In this document: positions 56,111-64,000 of the stretch, piece by piece | Layout of the letters: each line of letters opens with the position of its first letter | Position numbering within the stretch: the first letter of the stretch is position 1 | From: Conchocele bisecta | Lineage: Eukaryota; Mollusca; Bivalvia; Lucinida; Thyasiridae | Length of the DNA stretch: 64,000 nucleotides | Direction: 5' to 3' | Assembly (NCBI GenBank): GCA_029237695.1 | Contig: JAQRGA010000042.1 | Span: 496,001 to 560,000 of the forward strand | Made by a program: the position numbers and the translations under genes | The notes under the pieces: generated by a model | The model's input: the letters and a program-made list of their open reading frames with translations, nothing else | Told to the model about the DNA's origin: nothing | Databases searched by the model: none

Positions 56111-56761
56111 TGTTACTGTAACAGGGATTGCAAGCGGGGTGGACTAATCAGGTGGTTCTATGTTTATTAATCTAATATAGAAAAATATAAAAAATTCATT
56201 GATAGTATAATTAGTCAGCTTAGTATACAAATGATGAATCTTAACTATCCTCTGGGATTTGTTTTTATGATGCCTCACCCTGCTTAAAATTAGTACAGGA
56301 GGTAAATGTGTATTTTCAGATATAAAATATTCTTATACTATATTAGAACCTGATAAAACATCAGTTTATAAGTGTACAAAAGAGCTTAAAAAAGCATTAA
56401 GTAGGGGCATTTTTTTATAGGTGTTCAAAGTAGTGAAAAATTGGATATGCCTCGGCTATCCAAAAAAAGAAGAAATTCCTGAATCTTAAAAGGTTTTACA
56501 CACTCAACAGCTGTTGTCGGCAACTATATTATTTACTCTTCCTCCAAACATACCCATTAGTACATTCATTGGCAGCTAAATCTCCTATAATAATTGATAC
56601 GGTAAAAATGAATAAAGAATATCATGTAATTTTACGGAACAATAAAATAAAAAAGAGTGTTTTAAAAAAAGCTGAAGTATAAAACTAAAATATTAAAAAA
56701 AATAACGGGTCATTCTAAATAAGTATTTAAATTTTTAAAGGTAGTAAGATAGCTTTATTGC
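56111..56761 (+). pseudogene. further remnants of the RND pump
   Basis: Broken pieces continue in several frames on the plus strand. About 56150-56180: SGGSMFINLI, the pump motif before a stop. About 56180-56285: KKFIDSIISQLSI, then GFVFMMP, like the pump porter region. About 56285-56405: LKISTGGKCVFSDIKYSYTI and YKCTKELKKAL, another pump block. 56570-56680 reads IIIDTVKMNKEYHVILRNN, unassigned. All are interrupted by stops. No complete outer membrane factor gene is present. Confidence 0.5.
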
Positions 56762-58789
56762 TTAAATATCAAATTCATTATAAAATCTTGAAAAAGCATT
56801 ATCCACAAAATTATCTTCTACCTGTACTATTTTCTGCCCTATATATTCAATTAAATCTTTAGGAAGTTTTTCTAAAAACTCTGACGGCATCTGATGAGAC
56901 TGTGAGCCATATTTATATCTCATTTTAGCATTAGTCAGTATCAGTCTATTTTTGGCTCTAGTCAATCCAACATAAAAAAGTCTGTGTTCTTCATCAAGAT
57001 TTCCTTCTTTTAAAGAGCGTGAATGCGGGAACATATTCTGTTCCATTCCAACAATGAATACACATGGAAATTCTAAACCCTTAGCAGCATGGATAGTTAA
57101 TAGAGTGACAGAATTTTTTCCTTCTTCTTCATCTACTTTATCATTATCATCTGAAAGAGAAAAGGTTTCTAAAAAATCACTCATCGTTACAGAATTTTCT
57201 GCAGAATCTTCAAATGAAGCGATTGCATTGATGAATTCTAAGACATTTTCACGTCTGGTTTCTGCTTCTGTGATATTTTTATAAATTTTTTGAAAACCAT
57301 GTAAATAGCCAATTTCACTTAGAAAAAATTTAGTATTATTAGCCAAATTTCTCGAGGTAGTAAATTGATGTGTCCATTTTTTAATAATTGAATAAAAATC
57401 ACTTACACTTGTTCTCTGTCTTGAAGATAAAGTTGCAGTAAAACTTTCCAACCCAAAAATTTCACACAAAGAAAGATTTGAATTGCCTTTCTGAAAATTA
57501 CGTAAATTTTCAATAAATTTTTTACCTAATCCACGTGATGGTACACTTAATATTCTCAATAAGCTTTGATTATCCTTTATATTTGCTAATAGTTTTATAT
57601 AGGCAACAGCATCTCTTATTTCTTTACGTTCATAGAATGATTTTGAACCTACCAGTCGATAGGGAATATGATCTTTTCTCAATTCCTGTTCAAAGAGTCT
57701 TGACTGGTGGTTAGATCGATATAAGATAGCAATATCTTTATAATTATAATCACTATTTTCAGCTATTACTTTATAAATATAATTGGAAACGAATCTTGCT
57801 TCACCAATATCACTTTCTGAAATCACTATTTTTATCCGTTCGCCTCTGCCTTTATCAGACCATAATTTTTTACTATGTCGTCTTTTATTTCCTGAAATAA
57901 AATTATTAGCAGCACCTAGAATCGTATTTGTTGATCTATAATTCTGCTCAAGTTTTATGATTTTTGTATTAGGAAAGTATTGCGGAAAATTAAGAATATT
58001 TTCTATTTGTGCACCGCGCCATCCATAAATACTTTGATCATCGTCACCAACGACACAAATATTATTTCTAGGATTAGTCAATAATTTGATTATATTAAAC
58101 TGTGCAGTATTTGTATCTTGAAATTCATCAACAAGAATATATTTATATCTATCTCTATATTTATCTAATACTTCACTGTTATCCTGCCATAGTTTTACTG
58201 TATACAGGAGAATATCATCAAAATCCAACATATTTTGGTTTATAAGTGTTTCCTGATATCTTTCATAAACTTTTGCTACCGTAGTATCAAAATAACCTGA
58301 AGCTTTCTTTCTATACCCGTCAGGTAGGATAAGTTCCTGTTTTGCTTTGCCAATCATAGATTTATAAACATTTAAATCTATTTCCAAATCTATAAAATTA
58401 AGCTCAGCTATAACCTGTTTAAGTACACCTTTTTGATCAATATCATCTGCAATAGCAAAACCTGAATGCAATACTATATGTTCTGTTTCAGCTCTTAATA
58501 CTTTCATACAAAAGGCATGGAACGTTCCAAGAAAAAGTTTGCGTGCTGAATCTTCATCAATTAATTTTGCAATTCTTTCTTTCATCTCTCTGGCAGCTTT
58601 ATTCGTAAAAGTAAGTGCAATTATACTCTCTGCTAAAATCCAGCTTTTTAATAAGTTGGCTATTCTATAAGTTATTACACTGGTTTTGCCTGTGCCTGCT
58701 CCTGCAAGCACAAGAAGGGGGCCGCTAATTGTTTCAACAGCTTCTTTTTGAGATGGATTTAATGAGTTTACAAAATTAGATTTATTCAT
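56762..58789 (-). CDS. UvrD/PcrA/Rep-family DNA helicase
   Basis: 675 aa. SF1A helicase: Walker A LAGAGTGKTSVIT (residues 28-40), DEFQDTN and GDDDQSIYGWRGA (motifs II and III), LEQNYRSTNTI (motif IV), then LTIHAAKGLEFPCVFI (V) and VGLTRAKNRLIL (VI). It unwinds DNA in nucleotide excision and mismatch repair and displaces RecA; PcrA and Rep are the closest choices and cannot be told apart here. It follows purO by 4 bases, so they share a transcript. Its size is a little below UvrD (720), within PcrA/Rep range. Confidence 0.93.
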   Translation of the reverse strand: MNKSNFVNSLNPSQKEAVETISGPLLVLAGAGTGKTSVITYRIANLLKSWILAESIIALTFTNKAAREMKERIAKLIDEDSARKLFLGTFHAFCMKVLRAETEHIVLHSGFAIADDIDQKGVLKQVIAELNFIDLEIDLNVYKSMIGKAKQELILPDGYRKKASGYFDTTVAKVYERYQETLINQNMLDFDDILLYTVKLWQDNSEVLDKYRDRYKYILVDEFQDTNTAQFNIIKLLTNPRNNICVVGDDDQSIYGWRGAQIENILNFPQYFPNTKIIKLEQNYRSTNTILGAANNFISGNKRRHSKKLWSDKGRGERIKIVISESDIGEARFVSNYIYKVIAENSDYNYKDIAILYRSNHQSRLFEQELRKDHIPYRLVGSKSFYERKEIRDAVAYIKLLANIKDNQSLLRILSVPSRGLGKKFIENLRNFQKGNSNLSLCEIFGLESFTATLSSRQRTSVSDFYSIIKKWTHQFTTSRNLANNTKFFLSEIGYLHGFQKIYKNITEAETRRENVLEFINAIASFEDSAENSVTMSDFLETFSLSDDNDKVDEEEGKNSVTLLTIHAAKGLEFPCVFIVGMEQNMFPHSRSLKEGNLDEEHRLFYVGLTRAKNRLILTNAKMRYKYGSQSHQMPSEFLEKLPKDLIEYIGQKIVQVEDNFVDNAFSRFYNEFDI

Positions 58790-58793
58790 ATTC

Positions 58794-59432
58794 TTATTTT
58801 TCTATGTCGGCTGATAAACTGAATATTGTTTTATTTGAGTAAACAGATGCTGCTGTTACAGGTTTTTCAAAATCAGTAAATACTCCTTGGTTAAAAATAT
58901 ATTTTTGTGCATTAACTGCAGATTTTACATCAAATGCTGATTCACTGTAGTGAGAGCATGGAGTATTATGTTCATAAGTTGCAACATAAAATAAATTTCC
59001 CGGCTTTAAGTCAAAACCTTTTACATGAATAGAATCTTTTTTGACTATTGCCAGAAAACTAATATTTGAATTTAAGCTAATAACACCTGCAATTCTAGGT
59101 GTATTAAAATCATCTTTTTCATAATCCATTGCTAGCATTGATAAAGCTAATGCATCTCTTGCAGGATATCCCATTGCTAATTTTTCTGTGATTGGGTCGG
59201 TATGTGAGCCGTTACTGATCACTGCATACTCTTTTGTGAGTCTAATGCAGTTATATGCAATATATGGATTTTTTGATAAATCAGCTTCAAAACCTTCTCT
59301 TGGAAGAACAGAAATATTATTATTTACCAACCTTGTTTCTCTGTTTGGAAAAGAACGTGATGAGACTCTATACATTCCTACAGTGTTACAACTTTTATTC
59401 ATTCCAACAGCTACAATTCTGCCTACATACAT
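58794..59432 (-). CDS. purO: IMP cyclohydrolase, archaeal type (PurO-like)
   Basis: 212 aa. Pattern of the PF07826 family: MYVGRIVAVGMNKS at the start, YRVSSRSFPNRETRLV, then NPYIAYNCIRL and ISNGSHTDPI. PurO closes the ring of FAICAR to IMP, the last step of purine synthesis, in archaea; most bacteria use the bifunctional PurH instead. Its presence here is unusual and suggests gene transfer or an old split. It lies 82 bases after thrC and 4 bases before the helicase gene. purM is present elsewhere in the window; purH is not. Confidence 0.8.
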   Translation of the reverse strand: MYVGRIVAVGMNKSCNTVGMYRVSSRSFPNRETRLVNNNISVLPREGFEADLSKNPYIAYNCIRLTKEYAVISNGSHTDPITEKLAMGYPARDALALSMLAMDYEKDDFNTPRIAGVISLNSNISFLAIVKKDSIHVKGFDLKPGNLFYVATYEHNTPCSHYSESAFDVKSAVNAQKYIFNQGVFTDFEKPVTAASVYSNKTIFSLSADIEK

Positions 59433-59514
59433 AGTAATAAGCCCTTAGATAAATAATTTACTAAAATATAGTTTATAATATTGAAAGTTTTAAAGGTTTA
59501 TCTACCTGTAACTT

Positions 59515-60819
59515 TCAGCCGGCATCTTCTGCATTGATTTTAATTACTTCTTCTACTGACTTTAGATCAGCATCTATTGATATAGGTACATTCCTGAATT
59601 TACCTATAACTCCGAAATCTGCAAGCTTATTTAAGTGATAATTAACCGCGGCATCAGGATCTTTAAGAATATTTCCTGTTAAAATTCCTACTGCGGAACA
59701 ATTTTTATCAATAACACCTGAGTCAACTAATTTTTTTGCACCTGCCACAACGCAGCAGGAAGCAGGTTCAGCTCCAATTCCCGAAGCATCAACCATTGCT
59801 TTGGCATCCATTATTTCCTGTTCTGTTACATCTTCAACGACACCATTCGACCACTCAAGTCCGTTTAGTGATTTTTTCCAGGAAATTGGATTGCCAATTT
59901 TTATGGCAGTTGCAATTGTTTCAGGATTTATTACAGGTTCATACTGAGTTTTATTTTTCCACATTTTGTACAGAGGATTTGCACCTGCCGCCTGTATAAC
60001 TGCTATTCTGGGTATTTTATTAATAATACCCAGTTCGTATAGCTCTTTAAGACCTTTACTTAATGCAGTGTTGTTTCCAAGGTTTCCGCCGGGGATAATA
60101 AACCAGTCGGGTACTTCCCAGTCGAGCTGCTGCAGTATTTCAAAGCCTATTGCCTTTTGTCCTTCAATTCTAAATGGATTAATTGAATTCAGCAGATAGA
60201 TATTTAATTTTTCGGAAACTTCCTGAACAAGTTTCATAGCATCATCAAAATTACCCTTAATCTGCAATGTCAGCCCGCCGTATGCCAATGCCTGTGCTAA
60301 TTTACCGTATGCTATTTTTCCTTCAGGGATAAATATTATAGATTTGAAACCTGCTTTTGCCGCATATGCCGCCATACTTGCACTGGTGTTGCCTGTGCTT
60401 GCACATGCTACAGTTTTAGCTCCAAGTAATTTTGCAGCGGTAATACCGCATGTCATTCCGCGATCTTTGAAACTGGCAGTTGGATTTTCTCCTTCATGCT
60501 TTAGCAGAAGATTTTTGAGACCTGCATATTCTCCGGCTTTTCCAGCTTCATACAGTCTGGTATTACCTTCATATTTTGTAATAATTTGTTCTGGAGGCAG
60601 ATCTAGAATAAGTTCTTTATAACGCCATACTCCTGAAGAATCAGGACCTTTTTTAGCTCTCCATCTATTTTCCCATATAGAAAGCAGTTTCTCTTTATCT
60701 ACACTCTGTAAGTTACGTTTCACATTAAGAAGTCCGCCACAGCTGCACGTATATCTTAAATCTCTGAGATCATAAGTTTTAGAACAGTTTATACACTCAA
60801 GCCAAGTTTCAATATTCAT
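59515..60819 (-). CDS. thrC: threonine synthase
   Basis: 434 aa. PLP enzyme that converts O-phosphohomoserine to threonine. An N-terminal zinc ribbon (Cys9, Cys12, Cys25, Cys27) precedes the fold. PLP Lys118 is in NPTASFKDRGM, and the phosphate loop is STGNTSASMAAYAAKAGF. It is the long bacterial class II form. First gene of the thrC-purO-helicase run. It explains why the broken PLP gene at 24188 may be dispensable. Confidence 0.94.
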   Translation of the reverse strand: MNIETWLECINCSKTYDLRDLRYTCSCGGLLNVKRNLQSVDKEKLLSIWENRWRAKKGPDSSGVWRYKELILDLPPEQIITKYEGNTRLYEAGKAGEYAGLKNLLLKHEGENPTASFKDRGMTCGITAAKLLGAKTVACASTGNTSASMAAYAAKAGFKSIIFIPEGKIAYGKLAQALAYGGLTLQIKGNFDDAMKLVQEVSEKLNIYLLNSINPFRIEGQKAIGFEILQQLDWEVPDWFIIPGGNLGNNTALSKGLKELYELGIINKIPRIAVIQAAGANPLYKMWKNKTQYEPVINPETIATAIKIGNPISWKKSLNGLEWSNGVVEDVTEQEIMDAKAMVDASGIGAEPASCCVVAGAKKLVDSGVIDKNCSAVGILTGNILKDPDAAVNYHLNKLADFGVIGKFRNVPISIDADLKSVEEVIKINAEDAG

Positions 60820-61258
60820 TTATTACACACTGTTTAAAGTTAATTATGCACCATATAGATATATTAATATAATAGTTAAAGGTAAAAATTTAATGATATT
60901 ATAGATAAATATAAAAAGGTTAATTTCAACAATATATTAGCTCATAATAGTTAAAGTTTTAGTGTGGAAAGCAAAAAATATTATTTTCCTGTTTACTCTG
61001 CTGTATTCCTGCATGCAAAATATAAGGAATAACGGCTGATTTGGTTGAGTTTAGACAAAATTTAATTTAAGGAATAATTATAGCAGAGATGAAAACAGTG
61101 ACAGAAACAGTTATTGATTTTTTCTGACTCCTGTAATGAAATTTAAGGATGAATCATTTAAAATGAAATGATGTGAATCAAAATTAAAAGTTGTCAATTG
61201 CTATATGTTTTGGTGCCGTAAATATAAATAATATTTAAAACGAAGTAGGAAAAAGTTT
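60820..61258 (+). other. intergenic region and repeated leader before the tandem pair
   Basis: 439 bases between divergent thrC and the first tandem gene. From about 61098 it is the first copy of the duplicated leader (see 61098-63246). Before that lies a plus-strand frame KYYFPVYSAVFLHAKYKE ending near 61037, a likely gene tail. A single-base change in a T-run separates the first leader from the later copies. Confidence 0.4.
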
Positions 61259-62131
61259 ATGGGGGAGAAAATTAGTAAGATAAAAAAGCCGGTTCTATAT
61301 ATAGCACTCATATTTTTATTAATTATCGTGATACCGCTGTTGTTTGCATTACATGACGAATATAGCGGAAATTCCAAAACAGGTAAGATTGGTGAACATG
61401 TTATTCAACTGCTGGATAAGAAATACAGTAGAGATTTTGCAATAAAAGAGGGAAAATATGTCCGGCAGGCAAATACTTATGAATTCAGAGTTTATCCGAA
61501 AGATGATCCTGAATTCGTATTTCCTGTTTGGATTGGTGATATAACCGCCGACGGAGTTAGTGATTCGTATGTAAGTTATAATCACGGACGAACGTTAGAA
61601 AGATGGGTTACACCGTTCATGGATGATATTTCAGATAATCTTGTAATCAATGCTGCAAATGTGCCTATTGGAGGTCGTAATGATATAGCTGCACTAATAT
61701 ATAGGGGTAGAAACAGTGCGACTTTAGAGCAGATGCTTGAACATTATCCACAGAATATGGAAGTATATATTGAAGCATATATTGGATTGGATATTACCGA
61801 AGAGAACAGACCTGTTGTCCTTAAAAAAATATATAGTCTCATTAAATTTCTGAAAAATAAAAAATTCAGCGGTATATTTTTTTGGTTAAAATTTTACAGC
61901 CCAGAAATAAAAATCAGGGAAGAAGCAGAAAAATGGAAAAATCATGGTGGATTTCGTTCACCATATCGAAATAAGGATAAATATTTTTTTTCAATGGATG
62001 CAAATAATAGCTATCCATTTATTATTACAGCTAAGAATAGATATAACAGAGCATTTCTTAAAGAGATAAAAAATGTTAAAGACATAGAAAAATATCTGAA
62101 AATTAATGAAGACTATAATGGAGATAAGTAA
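61259..62131 (+). CDS. membrane-anchored protein, tandem paralogue 1
   Basis: 290 aa, not recognised. MGEKISKIKK precedes one hydrophobic helix (residues 11-31); the rest should face the periplasm. It has a blocky alpha/beta pattern with EFRVYPKDDPEFVFPVWIGD (75-94) and DITADGVSDSYVSYNHGRTL, which recalls small lineage-specific secreted domains seen in polymorphic-toxin regions of other bacteria, but this is only a resemblance. It is nearly identical to paralogue 2 over the first 110 residues. Differences cluster near residues 138-148 and after 240. The SD is AGGA, 9 bases before the start. Confidence 0.6.
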   Translation: MGEKISKIKKPVLYIALIFLLIIVIPLLFALHDEYSGNSKTGKIGEHVIQLLDKKYSRDFAIKEGKYVRQANTYEFRVYPKDDPEFVFPVWIGDITADGVSDSYVSYNHGRTLERWVTPFMDDISDNLVINAANVPIGGRNDIAALIYRGRNSATLEQMLEHYPQNMEVYIEAYIGLDITEENRPVVLKKIYSLIKFLKNKKFSGIFFWLKFYSPEIKIREEAEKWKNHGGFRSPYRNKDKYFFSMDANNSYPFIITAKNRYNRAFLKEIKNVKDIEKYLKINEDYNGDK

Positions 62132-62313
62132 GATGAGTAGTGTTAAAATAAGTGACAAAAACAGTTATTGATTTTTTTCTGACTCCTGTAATGAAATTTA
62201 AGGATGAATCATTTAAAATGAAATGATGTGAATCAAAATTAAAAGTTGTCAATTGCTATATGTTTTGGTGCCGTAAATATAAATAATATTTAAAACAAAG
62301 TAGGAAAAAGTTT

Positions 62314-63156
62314 ATGGGGGAGAAAATTAGTAAGATAAAAAAGCCGGTTTTATATATAGCACTCATATTTTTATTAATTATCGTGATACCGCTGTTGTTT
62401 GCATTACATGACGAATATAGCGGGAATTCCAAAACAGGTAAGATTGGTGAACATGTTATTCAATTGCTGGATAAGAAATACAGTAGAGATTTTGCAATAA
62501 AAGAGGGAAAATATGTCCGGCAGGCAAATACTTATGAATTCAGAGTTTATCCGAAAGATGATCCTGAATTCGTATTTCCTGTTTGGATTGGTGATATAAC
62601 TGCCGACGGAGTTAGTGATTCGTATGTAAGATATAATCACGCTCGAACGTTAGAAAGATGGGTTACACCGTTCATGGATGATATTTCAAATAATCTTGTA
62701 ATCAATGCTGCAAATGTAGGTATTTATGCACCTAATGATACACCTGCACTAATGTATAGGGGTAGAAACAATGCGACTTTAGAGCAGATGCTTGAACATT
62801 ATCCTCAAAATATGGGAGTATATATTGAAGCATGTATTGGATTGAATATTACCGAAGAAAACAAACCTGTTGTCCTTAAAAAAATATATAGTCTCATTAA
62901 ATTTCTGAAAAATAAAAGATTCAGCGGTATATTTTTTTGGTTAAGATTTTACAGCCCAGAAATAAAAATCAGGGAAGAAGCAGAAAAATGGAAAAATCAT
63001 GGTGGATTTAGTTCAGAATATCTACATAAGAATAAATATTTTTTTTCAATGGATGTAGATAATAGGTACGGCAGATCGTCTCTTAAAGATATAAAAAATG
63101 TTAAAGACATAGAAAAATATTTAAAAATTAATGAAGACTATAATGGAGATAAGTAA
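62314..63156 (+). CDS. membrane-anchored protein, tandem paralogue 2
   Basis: 280 aa, second copy of the preceding gene. The anchor and first domain match almost exactly; the N-x-G-I/P segment at about 138 (VGIYAPNDTPALMYRG against VPIGGRNDIAALIYRG) and the C-terminus (GGFSSEYLHKNKYF against GGFRSPYRNKDKYF) have changed, and a 10-residue segment near 255 is missing. The clustering of changes suggests selection on one surface, as in immunity or receptor families. The gene has the same leader and ribosome binding site as paralogue 1. Function unknown. Confidence 0.6.
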   Translation: MGEKISKIKKPVLYIALIFLLIIVIPLLFALHDEYSGNSKTGKIGEHVIQLLDKKYSRDFAIKEGKYVRQANTYEFRVYPKDDPEFVFPVWIGDITADGVSDSYVRYNHARTLERWVTPFMDDISNNLVINAANVGIYAPNDTPALMYRGRNNATLEQMLEHYPQNMGVYIEACIGLNITEENKPVVLKKIYSLIKFLKNKRFSGIFFWLRFYSPEIKIREEAEKWKNHGGFSSEYLHKNKYFFSMDVDNRYGRSSLKDIKNVKDIEKYLKINEDYNGDK

Positions 63157-63246
63157 GATGAGTAGTGTTAAAATAAGTGACAGAGACAGTAATTGATTTT
63201 TTTCTGACCCCTGTAATGAAATTTAAGGATGAATCATTTAAAATGA

Positions 63247-63352
63247 GGTAAGTATGAAACCATAGGGTATACAGAGAATCACAGAAGGGTGGAATTTCTG
63301 TAACCTCACTGCTCTCTGTAGTAAAAAATAAATATAAAAAAGATGAAATAAT
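63247..63352 (+). promoter_or_regulatory. leader after the third repeat
   Basis: After the short third unit there are 106 bases before the membrane protein. CAGAGAATCACAGAAGGG and CACTGCTCTCTG can pair loosely, but no strong hairpin is seen. No clear Shine-Dalgarno sequence occurs before the ATG at 63353. Confidence 0.3.
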
Positions 63353-64000
63353 ATGGAAAATAAACTAAAACAAAAAATAGCCAATAGTGAAAACAGTAGT
63401 GAAAATAGTATAACTTTTATTGAAAAACTGGATTTTAATGACTGGTTAAAAGTTCAGTGGTCATATCAATGGCGAAATGCAATAAAGATATTCCTTCTAC
63501 TTTTCCCTCTAATCATAATATCTATTCCTATTTTTATTTTTTTAAAGGTAAATGTGATTGGGATTATTGCTCTATCTTTATTTGTAGCAGCAGCAGTTTT
63601 TTTAATGCTATTTGCAAATAGCATAATGTTAAAATCTTTGCTAAATGTTAAATATGATAATTTTAAAATTATTGTTACTGATTCTAGGCATAATGAAATA
63701 AAGTATAATGAGTTAGACATTATTAGCCGGTATTCCCTTGCGTGGGGATTAGTTTGGAGAGAGTTTATTATTACTATTATTAATTTTATTTTTGTTATAA
63801 TTGCTATTGTAAGAATAACGATTATCCTATTAGTATTTAAACTTCCTGAAAGTGCCATTGATGGTCATATAATCCGATGGGCTGTTATATCATTGTATAT
63901 TCCTATAGGATTTATTTTAAATATTTTTTTAATAAAGCAGTTGGTGAAAACAAAATTTCGTAAATTTAAACTGGCAGTTATTAAAGTTGAGAATCCTTAC
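63353..64000 (+). CDS. multi-pass membrane protein, partial at window end
   Basis: Open to the window edge, 216 codons from the ATG at 63353; the opposite-strand frame at 63466-63858 is its shadow. The N-terminus is polar (MENKLKQKIANSENSSEN), then about four hydrophobic segments near residues 46-64, 68-90, 138-160 and 180-200. The KLDFNDWLKVQWSYQWRN block before the first helix is distinctive. I do not recognise the family. It lies just past the third repeat leader, so it may belong to the tandem module. Confidence 0.6.
   Translation, partial: MENKLKQKIANSENSSENSITFIEKLDFNDWLKVQWSYQWRNAIKIFLLLFPLIIISIPIFIFLKVNVIGIIALSLFVAAAVFLMLFANSIMLKSLLNVKYDNFKIIVTDSRHNEIKYNELDIISRYSLAWGLVWREFIITIINFIFVIIAIVRITIILLVFKLPESAIDGHIIRWAVISLYIPIGFILNIFLIKQLVKTKFRKFKLAVIKVENPY

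Larger units (their letters stand above)
61098..63246 (+). repeat. tandem duplication: two full units and the start of a third
   Basis: Units start at 61098, 62152 and 63177; the first two are 1054 and 1025 bases and each holds one gene, and the third is only 70 bases. The leader (for example CTGACTCCTGTAATGAAATT) and the first 330 bases of the genes are nearly identical. The leader also reads as VIDFFLTPVMKFKDESFKM, which looks like the tail of a third gene that was cut off. Confidence 0.85.

Noticed and set aside
59736..60622. Plus-strand frames over thrC
   Set aside because: They are antisense shadows of a clear threonine synthase with the PLP lysine and zinc ribbon.
61259..63156. Tandem genes as a toxin-immunity pair
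   Set aside because: Both proteins are near copies, with no toxin domain next to them in the window; the resemblance to immunity families is too slight to claim.
63466..63858. Minus-strand 130-codon frame near the end
   Set aside because: The plus-strand membrane protein gene over the same bases is longer, hydrophobic in helix-sized blocks and open to the window edge.

Overview
The window is about 64 kb of AT-rich DNA (roughly 30% GC by eye) from a bacterium with an outer membrane: it carries Kdo synthesis (kdsA, kdsB, kdsC), the LPS transport genes lptA, lptB and lptC, and an ArnT-like glycosyltransferase. Several genes point weakly towards the PVC superphylum, perhaps Lentisphaerota: a stand-alone GGQ release-factor-like protein with a C-terminal tail, a NusG paralogue next to dciA, an archaeal-type PurO, Sel1-repeat and pentapeptide proteins. 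There is no rRNA here, so the phylum is an inference. Most genes are housekeeping genes in short operons.

Layout. 1-1445 (minus): rsmD, coaD and a DUF177 protein cut by the window edge. 1457-7257 (minus): an eroded oppF, a nusG-like gene with dciA, a small secreted protein, cimA, mazG, two doubtful small frames and an RF-like protein. 7350-11834 (minus): kdsB-kdsA-kdsC-lptC-lptA-lptB-hpf. 12107-13125 (plus): yggS and xseB, facing monomeric icd. 15514-22566: a CPBP protease, rsmG, a membrane protein, a tgt broken by a 20-bp duplication, a frameshifted membrane gene, miaB, a secreted protein and an integrase remnant beside tRNA-Met(CAU). 23140-28427: folD, then yraN-glmM-glmU-like and a frameshifted PLP enzyme. 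28756-34276: a 24-repeat Sel1 protein, a pentapeptide protein, two YeeE/YedE halves and ruvC; yebC follows. 35516-42282 (plus): an esterase, an EF-G, purM, and the formaldehyde pair adhC-fghA. 42283-48593: a decayed region with a 32-aa lysine-rich gene, an EmrAB pump facing an XRE-PAS regulator, and a transposase remnant. 48594-60819: arnT-like, a zinc-ribbon protein, ilvN, an M16C peptidase, truA, a wrecked RND pump, uvrD/pcrA, purO and thrC. 61098-64000: a 1.05-kb tandem duplication of a membrane-anchored unknown gene, then a membrane gene cut by the window edge.

The main theme is a compact core genome with active gene loss. At least six genes are visibly broken (oppF, tgt, a 19.2-kb membrane gene, a PLP synthase-like gene, an RND adaptor and pump, an integrase), and eroded repeats and a transposase fragment fill the long gaps. 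This fits a recent move to a restricted, perhaps host-associated, niche. The parts most worth following up are the tandem paralogue module near 61-63 kb, the XRE-PAS regulator with its 40-bp-spaced operator repeats, the RuvC that lacks a catalytic glutamate, the 20-bp duplication in tgt, and PurO. No CRISPR array, rRNA or intact transposon was seen.
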